From assembly GCA_964452045.1 (NCBI GenBank), contig CAYVKM010000052.1:1-25664 (forward strand): a DNA stretch of 25,664 nucleotides, read 5' to 3'. Positions within the stretch are counted from its first letter, which is position 1. Each line of letters starts with the position of its first letter. This document shows, one piece after another, positions 1 to 7,755 of this stretch. The position numbers and the translations under genes were made by a program. The DNA is from CAYVKM01 sp964452045. Lineage in GTDB: Bacteria; Calditrichota; Calditrichia; RBG-13-44-9. Below the pieces are notes generated by a model that searched no databases, was not told where the DNA came from, and worked only from the letters and a program-made list of their open reading frames with translations.

Positions 1-66
1 TACAAGCATGACCAGACCAATTTAATGCCTGGTCCGAAAATTACCTAATTACCAATAATTATATTG

Positions 67-105
67 AGATGCCCCAAAATATAAGGTATTGCGGGGCATC
101 TTTTT
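67..105 (+). terminator. Rho-independent terminator of an upstream unit
   Basis: A 9-bp perfect stem (agatgcccc at 67-75 with ggggcatct at 93-101) closes a 17-nt loop and runs into a T stretch. It would end a transcript entering from the left edge on the + strand. Nothing coding is recognisable to its left, and the 270 bases to its right (106-376) hold no gene I can support. Confidence 0.75.
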
Positions 106-376
106 ATATTCTTATTGCAGTAGAAGGTTGGAATCATCTTTATCACAGTTTATCCAGACTGGCGGCAGTTAACTGGGAAGTATGGTATTTCCAGTTGGTG
201 GAATTATCATTATTACCGCACTCATCAGCTCAATTTGTTTTGATTCCCTTATAATTCTTCTTAAAATATTTGAAAGCGCGCCGCTAGATTGTCAGCTTGC
301 GCCTTAAATCAAATTCATCTTTCCTTCATCTTAGATTCTTATGCTATTGTTTGAACATTGAATATGGAGAAGTATT

Positions 377-1009
377 ATGACGGAACCAGTAAAGATTAAC
401 ACTTTATTTTTGGATATCGGTGGTGTTTTGTTAACCAATGGGTGGGATCATCATGCCAGACGCCGGGCGGTGGATCAGTTCAAACTCAACTATGATGAGA
501 TGAACGAGCGTCATCATCTTACATTCGATACCTACGAGGTGGGAAAGTTGAGCCTGGATGAATACTTAAAGCGGGTTGTTTTTTATAAGGAGCAATCTTT
601 TACTCCGGATGATTTTAAGCGTTTTATGTATTCCCAATCCAAACCACTGTCGGAGATGATTCAATTTATTGGAGATCTGAAACAGCATTATAATTTGCGA
701 ACTTTTGCGGTGAGCAATGAGGGAAGAGAGTTAACCGAGCACCGGATTAAAACATTTAAGCTGAAGGAATTGTTCGACGGCTTTGTTTGTTCCTGCTATG
801 TTCATTTCCGTAAGCCGGATGAAGACATCTTTCGGCTGGCACTGGATATTTCTCAGGCAGCGCCCGAAAATGTCGCCTATCTGGATGACCGGCCGTTATT
901 TGTGGAAATTGCCGGGAGCCTTGGCATTCATGGCATCCTTCATCAAGATATTGAAAAAACTAAAAACGATTTAGCGGCACTGGGGCTTCATTTATCTGAT
1001 AAAAATTGA
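377..1009 (+). CDS. HAD-superfamily hydrolase (IA type, YihX-like)
   Basis: Probable small-molecule phosphatase of the cytoplasm, 210 aa. The four HAD motifs are visible: nucleophile D13 in FLDIGGVL, S113-N114 in motif II, K146 in FRKPDEDIF, and D170-D171 in VAYLDDRP. The second Asp of motif I is Gly15, as in the YihX-like branch that has D-x-G rather than D-x-D. YihX of E. coli acts on glucose 1-phosphate, but the substrate here cannot be read from sequence. The start follows a GGAGA box at 366-370. gnd begins 35 bases after the stop, so the two are probably co-transcribed, which would fit a sugar-phosphate substrate; that link is inference. Confidence 0.88.
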   Translation: MTEPVKINTLFLDIGGVLLTNGWDHHARRRAVDQFKLNYDEMNERHHLTFDTYEVGKLSLDEYLKRVVFYKEQSFTPDDFKRFMYSQSKPLSEMIQFIGDLKQHYNLRTFAVSNEGRELTEHRIKTFKLKELFDGFVCSCYVHFRKPDEDIFRLALDISQAAPENVAYLDDRPLFVEIAGSLGIHGILHQDIEKTKNDLAALGLHLSDKN

Positions 1010-1044
1010 AATCCGTGTATAAATATAATCAAAAGGGGAAACAA

Positions 1045-2457
1045 ATGAATGAATCAAAATATGACATAGGAATGATCGGTTTGGGTGTGATGGGCCGGAA
1101 TCTGGTGCTGAACATGGCGGATCATAAGTTTTCGGTGGTGGGTTTTGATAAGGATATGAAAAAAGTAGATGCGCTCGAGAAGGAATCAGGCGGAAAAAAT
1201 GTTAAGGGGGCAAGATCGCTTCAGGAGTTTATTGACAGTTTAAAAAAACCGAAGGCAGTAATGATGTTGGTTCCGGCCGGGGAGCCGGTAGATGCGGTGA
1301 TTAAGGAAGTTTTGCCGCACCTTGAATCAGGAGACCTGATAATTGATGGAGGTAATTCTCATTTTGTTGATACCAACCGGCACGAAAAAGAATTGTCCCA
1401 AAAGGGGATTCACTTCCTGGGGGTTGGAATTTCCGGTGGTGAGAAAGGTGCCCGTTTTGGACCCAGCATGATGCCGGGTGGACCAAAGGGAGCTTATGCT
1501 ACGGTGCAGCCGATCTTCGAAGCAGTAGCGGCAAAGGTGAATGGTGATCCCTGCGTTACTTATCTGGGCCCCGGTTCGGCCGGTCATTATGTTAAAGCGG
1601 TCCACAATGGAATTGAATATGCACTGATGGAACTTATCTCTGAAACATATAATCTTTTTAAAAAGGGATCCAATTTTTCCAATGACGAATTGCATCAAGT
1701 TTATAAAAATTGGAATGAGGGATTATTGGAATCATTCCTTATGGAAATTACCGAAAAAATATTTTTACAACCGGCGGATGACGCAGGGGGAAGACTTATC
1801 GACCTGATAAAGGATCAGGCCAAACAAAAGGGTACCGGCAAATGGACCTCCCAGGATGCGATGGAGCTTCAGGTTCCCGTTCCGATAATTGACATGGCGG
1901 TGGATATGCGGGATATGTCCGGATATAAAGAGGAGAGGACTGACGCGGCAAAGATCCTGAAAGGCCCGGATGCCAAATTAAGCGAAGATAAAGAGAAACT
2001 GATAGGTAAGATGGAAAGTGCCCTTTATTTTGCCATGATTACCGCTTATGCCCAGGGAATGGCACTCCTCCGCAAAGCATCGGATGAATATAAATATAAT
2101 CTCAATCCGGAAGCTATTGCCCGTATTTGGCGGGGCGGTTGTATTATCCGCGCCAGGCTGTTGGAAGATATCCGCCAGGCCTTTACCCGTAAGGCAGATC
2201 TCCCCAATCTAATGGTAGATCAAAAATTTGCCGAGGAACTCAATAAACGACAGGATGATGTTCGCTTTATCATTCAACTGGCGGTAAAAACAGGGATTCC
2301 CGTACCCGGTTTTATGGCAGCACTATCCTATTTCGATAGCTACCGGAACGAATGGCTGCCGGCCAATCTTATTCAGGCCCAACGAGATTTCTTTGGATCC
2401 CATACCTACGAAAGAATCGATAAGGAAGGTATATTCCATACGGAATGGGGGAAATAA
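1045..2457 (+). CDS. gnd: 6-phosphogluconate dehydrogenase, decarboxylating
   Basis: Oxidises and decarboxylates 6-phosphogluconate to ribulose 5-phosphate with NADP+, the second oxidative step of the pentose phosphate pathway; cytoplasmic. At 470 aa it matches the usual length of the long bacterial form. The Rossmann motif GLGVMG (12-17), the substrate loop around N104 in DGGNSH, the family signature SGGEKGARFGPSMMPGG (130-146) and catalytic K184 in HYVKAVHNGIEY with E191 are all present, as is the C-terminal IWRGGCIIRARLL. I chose ATG 1045 because it has an AAGGGG box at 1033-1038; an in-frame TTG at 1006 would add 13 residues without a Shine-Dalgarno site. No glucose-6-phosphate dehydrogenase gene lies nearby. 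Confidence 0.97.
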   Translation: MNESKYDIGMIGLGVMGRNLVLNMADHKFSVVGFDKDMKKVDALEKESGGKNVKGARSLQEFIDSLKKPKAVMMLVPAGEPVDAVIKEVLPHLESGDLIIDGGNSHFVDTNRHEKELSQKGIHFLGVGISGGEKGARFGPSMMPGGPKGAYATVQPIFEAVAAKVNGDPCVTYLGPGSAGHYVKAVHNGIEYALMELISETYNLFKKGSNFSNDELHQVYKNWNEGLLESFLMEITEKIFLQPADDAGGRLIDLIKDQAKQKGTGKWTSQDAMELQVPVPIIDMAVDMRDMSGYKEERTDAAKILKGPDAKLSEDKEKLIGKMESALYFAMITAYAQGMALLRKASDEYKYNLNPEAIARIWRGGCIIRARLLEDIRQAFTRKADLPNLMVDQKFAEELNKRQDDVRFIIQLAVKTGIPVPGFMAALSYFDSYRNEWLPANLIQAQRDFFGSHTYERIDKEGIFHTEWGK

Positions 2458-2474
2458 AAAGCTGTTAAGGAAAA

Positions 2475-2537
2475 ATGACTGAAAGTAAATGTCCGAATAG
2501 TGATTCCCCTGCACCAGTAAAAATGATTTATCATTAA
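2475..2537 (+). CDS. Possible 20-codon ORF before the ClC gene
   Basis: ATG at 2475 has an AAGGA box at 2467-2471 and a 20-residue frame ending five bases before the ClC start. The ClC start itself has no Shine-Dalgarno site, so translation could re-initiate from this frame. The peptide begins MTESKCP, vaguely like the N terminus of some peroxidases, but this is too short to mean anything. It could equally be untranslated. Confidence 0.25.
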   Translation: MTESKCPNSDSPAPVKMIYH

Positions 2538-2542
2538 ATAAG

Positions 2543-4339
2543 ATGGATCTTATGACTTCAGAGAAACAGGAAAAATTTCGCACCCTTAATGCCTTTTATT
2601 TTTCGCTGCTGGCTGTGCTGGTTGGAATTGTGGGCGGGCTTGGAGCAATCTTTTTCCGTGGTTTAATTGCCTTTTTTCATAATCTGCTTTTTCTGGGAAA
2701 ATTTTCAGTCACCTATAATGCGAATGTCCATACAGTCGGCAGCCCATGGGGATTTTGGGTGATCCTGGTCCCGGTTTTAGGGGCGGCTGGAGTTGTATTT
2801 CTGGTTAAGAATTTCGCCCCCGAAGCAAAAGGTCACGGTGTTCCCGAGGTGATGGATGCCATTTATTATTCCAAGGGGGAAATTCGTCCCATTGTTGCTG
2901 CGATTAAGTCGGTCGCCTCAGCCCTCTCCATCGGCAGTGGGGGTTCGGTTGGACGTGAAGGACCCATCATTCAGATAGGCTCTTCCTTCGGGTCGACAAT
3001 TTCGCAAATCCTGAAAATTTCCATCTGGCAACGGATTACCCTGATAGCTGCAGGAGCCGGGGCGGGAATCGCCGCAACATTTAATACCCCGGTTGGTGGT
3101 GTGCTATTCGCGGTGGAAATCCTACTGCATGAGGTCAGTGTTCGAACTCTGGTTCCGGTGGCCATCTCTACTGCAACCGCAACTTATGTTGCCCGGGCTT
3201 TTTTTGGCGCCCATCCCTCTTTTATTATTCCCCAGTTAGAGAAAACCTATTTCCATTTGATGAATCCCTGGGTGCTAATCTCATATATTGGTCTGGGTTT
3301 GCTGATGGGATTGGTTTCCGCACTTTATATCAAATCCATCTATGGTTTTGAAGATATCTTCGAGAAACATGTAAAAGAAGGGTACTATGTCCGGCATTTA
3401 CTGGGGATGTTCCTGGTGGGCATTATCATGTATGTATTATGGATCAGTTTTGGCCACTATTATATCGAGGGGGTAGGATATGCAACTGTACAGGATGTTC
3501 TGAGCGGCACCTTAAATCAGCTTCCCCTACTGTTGTTATTATTTGCCCTGAAGTTATTAAGCACCTCCTTAACCCTGGGATCGGGAGCTTCAGGCGGCAT
3601 TTTTTCACCCGGATTATTCATGGGCGTTACCTTGGGCGGCGCGTATGGGATAGTAGTGGGCTGGTTATTTCCCTCATTGGGTATCAGTCCGGCTGCTTTT
3701 GCAGTAGCCGGGATGGCCGGTGTTATTGGCGGATCGACCGGTGCTGCTTTGGCGGCAATTGTCATGATATTTGAAATGACCCTGGATTATACCGTTATCA
3801 TTCCCATGACCATTACTGTGGCTTTAAGTTATGGGATCCGAAAGATGTTATCACCACAGAGCATCTACACCTTAAAACTTGCCCGGCGCGGACATTACTT
3901 ACCGAGCACCTTCCTCTCCAATTTTCATCTGATCCGGCGCGCACGGGATATTATGATAAAAGAGATTAATATCCTGCCTTCAACGACACCTTTAGGGGAC
4001 TATGTAGATTCGTTGTCTGAGCAAAAGTCAAATCCAAATGCTGTGGTGGAAAAATCCGGCAAGGTTTTGGGAATTCTGGGGGAGGATCTGGCATTGAAAA
4101 GCATCACCAGGCATGGCAAAAAAGTGACAGCCGGAGATGTGGTGGAAAAAAATTATATCATCGTTTTGCCGGATGCTAAAGTGTTTGACATTGTCGAAAT
4201 GATGCGGGCGCAAAAAGTTACTGTTGCTCTTGTGTTAAATAATCCGGAAGATACTTCTACTCAAAATATCGCTGGAATTATTGATAAGAACCGGATTGTC
4301 GATTCCATGGAAGAGTCGTTCGATTTATTTTCTGATTAG
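2543..4339 (+). CDS. ClC-family chloride transporter with C-terminal CBS pair
   Basis: Membrane protein of 598 aa: a ClC core of about 450 residues followed by a cytoplasmic CBS-domain pair (from about residue 470), which in this family senses nucleotides. The anion-pathway motifs are GHGVPE (97-102), GSGGSVGREGP (131-141) with gating Glu E139, and GSGASGGIFSPG further on. At the position of the internal 'proton glutamate' of E. coli ClC-ec1 (E203) this protein has I193 (VLFAVEI), so tight H+/Cl- exchange is doubtful and a channel or uncoupled carrier is possible. ATG 2543 has no good ribosome-binding site and ATG 2552 is an equal candidate. It follows gnd by 85 bases on the same strand. Confidence 0.93.
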   Translation: MDLMTSEKQEKFRTLNAFYFSLLAVLVGIVGGLGAIFFRGLIAFFHNLLFLGKFSVTYNANVHTVGSPWGFWVILVPVLGAAGVVFLVKNFAPEAKGHGVPEVMDAIYYSKGEIRPIVAAIKSVASALSIGSGGSVGREGPIIQIGSSFGSTISQILKISIWQRITLIAAGAGAGIAATFNTPVGGVLFAVEILLHEVSVRTLVPVAISTATATYVARAFFGAHPSFIIPQLEKTYFHLMNPWVLISYIGLGLLMGLVSALYIKSIYGFEDIFEKHVKEGYYVRHLLGMFLVGIIMYVLWISFGHYYIEGVGYATVQDVLSGTLNQLPLLLLLFALKLLSTSLTLGSGASGGIFSPGLFMGVTLGGAYGIVVGWLFPSLGISPAAFAVAGMAGVIGGSTGAALAAIVMIFEMTLDYTVIIPMTITVALSYGIRKMLSPQSIYTLKLARRGHYLPSTFLSNFHLIRRARDIMIKEINILPSTTPLGDYVDSLSEQKSNPNAVVEKSGKVLGILGEDLALKSITRHGKKVTAGDVVEKNYIIVLPDAKVFDIVEMMRAQKVTVALVLNNPEDTSTQNIAGIIDKNRIVDSMEESFDLFSD

Positions 4340-4423
4340 TAGGCATCTCTATATTTCATTACCCTAAAAAGATCTTGTATTTTGCCCGGGTGATGAGATA
4401 AATCTGACCGAGTCTCGCACGGA

Positions 4424-5605
4424 CTATAATCCAATCCCCAAACTCAATTTGTACCCTATATCCGAGGGAAGCAGTTTTGAACCAAATAATCTTAATTGAA
4501 ACAAACCTACCTCAAGCAAAATCCGATTTTCAATATTTAGACCTATCCGTTCTGTGAAAACCGGACCAAAAAAGAAATTGTCTTCTTGTTCATATCCGTA
4601 ATCAATTTTTTCAGAACCGCCGGTAAGAAATATGGCTCCGGCCAGGTATACACCTTTCCCATTCGGTGTCAGAAAATATCTGGTAAGAAATTGTCCACCA
4701 AAATTAAAAAATTTCCCCTCCAGATATGGATAATCTCTTTCATTTACCAGGTCAAAATAATTAAAGGTATATCCAATCCCAAAATGAAGGTTAGAGGTCC
4801 TTTTATATCGATACAGATTATAGGCAAGTTGGTACCCGGTTTTTATTTTATCACCTTTTAAAATCCCGAATTTTAGATAAGACCTGGTTATATATGGACT
4901 TTGGTATGTGGGTTGGTCTGAAGATTGGTATGTGGATTGATCTGTGGTATCTTCTTTTTGAGAGGCAAAACTACGGGTATAAATTGACTCAATATCTGTG
5001 AGTTGTAAAGTATCTTTTGTGCTTATATAATATTTGGGAGAATTATCGTAATACTCTTCGACAAACTGTTTGGTACAGTTAAAAATTCCGGTATAGATAA
5101 GATTTTTTAGCGAACCGGTAACATCACTTCTTTTAACCGACTGTTGATCACTAATCCGGGCAATTGCGAAAGAATCTCTGGTAACCGGGAAATAAAAATT
5201 CATCTCACAGTCGAAATAACCATATTCTGAAATGGCATAGGATTTCTCCGAAACCCGGAATTGACTTATCTGGATACCAATAGGGAGGATGAGATCGGTA
5301 GTATCAGCAATAGATAACAATTCGTTAACACTTTTATTGACAAATACACTGACAGGTTCATCCAGTAGATAAGGGACTTTTCTGTTGAACATTCCGGTTT
5401 GTACGGTACCGGCATATTCCGGTTTAACTGGACGGTTATCCGAGACAGATACAACCCGTGCATCTTTTCGTTTCAATACCTTGTTTTCCAGAACCGAATT
5501 ATCCGGATCGTATTTAAGTATAACCTGATTGCTTCCGCAGTCACTCAGATAAAAGGAAATTGTTAGAATAAAGAAGAAGGTAAGTGTCTGTCCAACCTGT
5601 TTCAT
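4424..5605 (-). CDS. Exported protein: putative lipoprotein with barrel-like C-terminal half
   Basis: Function unknown, 393 aa. It starts with a hydrophobic signal ending LSDC (Cys23); Asp at -1 makes the lipobox atypical, so lipidation is uncertain. Residues of about 25-200 form a soluble domain. A short linker holds the repeated unit TYQS, and the last 170 residues are made of alternating aromatic/hydrophobic strands rich in Gly and Tyr, like an eight-stranded outer-membrane barrel. I chose ATG 5605 because a GGGAG box lies 5 bases upstream; the longer frame would need TTG 5617. It is convergent with the ClC gene, and I see no clear terminator in the 84 bases between. I do not recognise the family. 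Confidence 0.75.
   Translation of the reverse strand: MKQVGQTLTFFFILTISFYLSDCGSNQVILKYDPDNSVLENKVLKRKDARVVSVSDNRPVKPEYAGTVQTGMFNRKVPYLLDEPVSVFVNKSVNELLSIADTTDLILPIGIQISQFRVSEKSYAISEYGYFDCEMNFYFPVTRDSFAIARISDQQSVKRSDVTGSLKNLIYTGIFNCTKQFVEEYYDNSPKYYISTKDTLQLTDIESIYTRSFASQKEDTTDQSTYQSSDQPTYQSPYITRSYLKFGILKGDKIKTGYQLAYNLYRYKRTSNLHFGIGYTFNYFDLVNERDYPYLEGKFFNFGGQFLTRYFLTPNGKGVYLAGAIFLTGGSEKIDYGYEQEDNFFFGPVFTERIGLNIENRILLEVGLFQLRLFGSKLLPSDIGYKLSLGIGL
4901..4944 (-). repeat. 24-bp tandem duplication inside the linker of the 4424-5605 gene
   Basis: Two copies start 24 bases apart (4901 and 4925) and match at 18 of the first 20 positions. In frame they give an eight-residue repeat, TYQSSDQP then TYQSPY, at the hinge between the two halves of the protein. 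Confidence 0.75.
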
Positions 5606-5640
5606 ATTATCTCCCAAACTATATTTTAGAATAAAACGAT

Positions 5641-5667
5641 CTATTCCGATGGCAAAAATCGGAATAG
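5641..5667 (-). terminator. Perfect 10-bp hairpin, possible terminator of the 5797-6462 gene
   Basis: ctattccgat (5641-5650) pairs with atcggaatag (5658-5667) around a 7-nt loop. Read on the - strand it is followed by a short T-rich run, so it may end the upstream membrane-protein transcript, or it may be an element in the leader of the lipoprotein gene that follows. The surrounding 5606-5796 holds nothing else I can support. Confidence 0.45.
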
Positions 5668-5796
5668 AATTGAGAATTTTTTAAAATAAGTTTTAAGGTA
5701 ATCAACAAAAGGAAAGTAAAACCTCACCCGATTTTCCCCATATCTATCACTGAACTCAAACTACAAGAAAAAACAAAAAAATCAAGAGAAAAATTT

Positions 5797-6462
5797 TTAT
5801 ACCTGCACCCGGTAAAAGGTGTACAGAAAGTAGATAATGGACAAGATCCCTAACAGAGAAAGGATCAGAACCGGAGTGATGATTACCGGGGAAATCAGGG
5901 TTCTTATCGGAAAGAAACCGGCGGATAAAGTAACTATGGTGGAAATGGTTCTAAGCAGGAGAGCAAGGGAGCTTCCAACCATGGCTATCAGTGTGGCGTT
6001 TTTAAGACTAACTTGATTTCGTTTCGCCGTCTCCCGATAAAATACCACAAAGAAAAGGAATACGGCAATCGAGGTTACCCAGCCAATAAGTGATCCAATC
6101 AAAGGTATTTGGTGGGAGTGAACCAGCTGGTAAAGGGAGGGAGAGAAGTTATACAGAATCGAAGACATCCTGGGAAATACCATAAATAATCCCCGGATGT
6201 GCAGAAATACGATCAGAAAAAATCCGATGAGGGTAATGATAGTAATATTTTTAAGCAAAACCTGTTCGCGATTTAGGTAATCTTTATAGAAGTAGGCTAA
6301 AAAGACCAGTGGGGCTAATGCAGCAAAAAGGGACAAAAGTTGGACGGCCTGGGCAATATCCTGAACCCGGAAGATATCCGGATTAATAGTCCCAATGGTT
6401 CGGACCAGGTAAAAATAACAGATGCCAATGATGGTAAACACCGTTGCCGATTTGAGGCTCAT
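5797..6462 (-). CDS. Six-helix membrane protein built from three repeats
   Basis: Function unknown, 221 aa, almost entirely hydrophobic. It is an internal triplication. Each unit opens with a basic-start helix (SLKSAT at 2-7, LLKNIT at 69-74, SLKNAT at 152-157), continues with an R-x-x-x-[IF] helix end (RTIGTI, IRGLF, RTISTI) and closes with a second helix ending FYK/FYR (58-60, 141-143, 216-218). That gives about six membrane segments, two per unit. The start ATG is preceded by AGGAGA at 6471-6476. It is divergent from msrA across a 263-base gap. I recognise no known family; small sensory or transport membrane domains are possible. Confidence 0.75.
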   Translation of the reverse strand: MSLKSATVFTIIGICYFYLVRTIGTINPDIFRVQDIAQAVQLLSLFAALAPLVFLAYFYKDYLNREQVLLKNITIITLIGFFLIVFLHIRGLFMVFPRMSSILYNFSPSLYQLVHSHQIPLIGSLIGWVTSIAVFLFFVVFYRETAKRNQVSLKNATLIAMVGSSLALLLRTISTIVTLSAGFFPIRTLISPVIITPVLILSLLGILSIIYFLYTFYRVQV

Positions 6463-6725
6463 GGATGAATTCTCCTGGCTATTTTTTTATCCACACTAAC
6501 TACCTTAAACGATTGTAATTCGAATTGCCGGCAAATTTCTGCAACCTATACGTTACGTACTGTGGATGAACCGGGTTGCAGATAAAAAATTTTTATTAAA
6601 TTCTCTATCTGAAAAATCATTCGCAGCACATTTTGGGTGATAAAAATGTTATATATTCGTGATGAAAAAGGGGAACCAACTATCTTAACTTCAGTAGAGT
6701 TTAAATATTCAGAGAGGTAGCAATA

Positions 6726-7394
6726 ATGAACAAGGGCAGATTTTTTGTTAAAGAATATATTTTTGTTTTTTTCCTTTTCAACATAATAATTAGCGGGTGT
6801 GGTATGAGTCAGACAGATAACAGCACGATGAAATCCCAAAATTCAGATATAAATAATCCCAATTACCAGGAGGCTATTTTTGCCGGTGGTTGTTTCTGGT
6901 GTATGGAACCGCCATATGATAATCTGCCGGGAGTGATCTCTACTACCGTTGGTTATACCGGAGGTAATGTGCCGAATCCCTCCTATGAGGAAGTCGGTTC
7001 CGGCACAACCGGACACGCCGAAGCGGTAAAAATCGTTTTCGATTCTACCAAAACCCATTACACGGATCTGCTAAAGGTGTTCTGGCGGAATATCGATCCG
7101 ACCAATCCTCTGGGCCAGTTTGCGGATTACGGGTCACAGTACCGGACGGCCATTTTTTATCTAAATGAAAAACAGAAAGAACAGGCGTTGTACTCCAGAA
7201 AAGAGTTGGAAGCATCCGGTATGTTTGATAAACCCATCGTAACCGAAATTGTACCGGCGTCAACATTCTATCCGGCGGAAGAATATCACCAGGAATTTTA
7301 TAAAAAGAATCCATTGCGCTATAACAGCTATAAAGTCGGTTCCGGACGGGCTGGCTTTTTGAAAGATAAGTGGGGTAAAGAAAAAAAGAAATAA
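6726..7394 (+). CDS. msrA: Peptide methionine sulfoxide reductase A, lipoprotein form
   Basis: Reduces the S form of methionine sulfoxide in proteins, using thioredoxin-like donors. 222 aa, longer than the usual cytoplasmic enzyme because of an N-terminal lipoprotein signal (lipobox IISGC, Cys25), so it should act on envelope proteins. The catalytic Cys is C56 in GGCFWCMEPPYD; other family blocks follow: GYTGG, GHAEAVKI, FWRNIDPTNPLGQFADYGSQYRT and EEYHQEF. There is no C-terminal resolving Cys; C59, three residues after the catalytic one, is the only other candidate. An AGAGAGG box at 6711-6717 sets the start. No msrB is adjacent. Confidence 0.95.
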   Translation: MNKGRFFVKEYIFVFFLFNIIISGCGMSQTDNSTMKSQNSDINNPNYQEAIFAGGCFWCMEPPYDNLPGVISTTVGYTGGNVPNPSYEEVGSGTTGHAEAVKIVFDSTKTHYTDLLKVFWRNIDPTNPLGQFADYGSQYRTAIFYLNEKQKEQALYSRKELEASGMFDKPIVTEIVPASTFYPAEEYHQEFYKKNPLRYNSYKVGSGRAGFLKDKWGKEKKK

Positions 7395-7755
7395 TCGTCC
7401 TTGGAGATCAGTTAAAGTTTCTATATAACTACTGGGATGCAATAATCCCTGATCCTTCCGCATCATAAATGTTTAAATCAATCCATACAATCGAACCTGT
7501 TTCAGGTTTGGATTGTGAGATTCAATTATTTTCTACTTTAATATTTTTTCTGAAATCAAATGTTTATTGCATCAGGCAATTTAAGGTATATTTAGATTAT
7601 CCTGATTAATTTCGATTTGATATGTGTTTTCCTGCCGCCAATACGGACAGGTTCTGTTTCTTTCCATTTGAGAAGGTGTAATCTATATTACATTTTGGTA
7701 TATTTGAATTCGGCAGTTAATTTTGTTGGCTTCTTAATAGTGGAGATTAAAATTT
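7395..7755 (+). other. 361-base gap between msrA and the aminotransferase gene
   Basis: AT-rich and without a supportable gene. It holds one nested hairpin: an outer stem caatcc/ggattg (7479-7484 with 7510-7515) and an inner stem aacctg/caggtt (7494-7499 with 7503-7508). It lacks a T run, so it is not a standard terminator. The promoter for 7756-9759 should lie here, but I cannot pick one with confidence. Confidence 0.4.

Noticed and set aside
10..34. gaccag/ctggtc inverted repeat at the left edge
   Set aside because: Only 6 bp with a 13-nt loop and no T run; too weak to call a terminator.
166..175. 10-bp palindrome cagttaactg upstream of the HAD gene
   Set aside because: A lone short palindrome is expected by chance and has no position relative to a clear promoter.
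69..254. 61-codon open frame in the left leader
   Set aside because: It begins inside the terminator stem, has no ribosome-binding site and no recognisable protein pattern.
1006..1044. N-terminal extension of gnd from TTG 1006
   Set aside because: No Shine-Dalgarno site, non-conserved residues, and ATG 1045 has an ideal AAGGGG box and family-typical length.
4340..4423. Bidirectional terminator between the ClC and lipoprotein genes
   Set aside because: I found no stem longer than four or five pairs followed by T residues in this gap.
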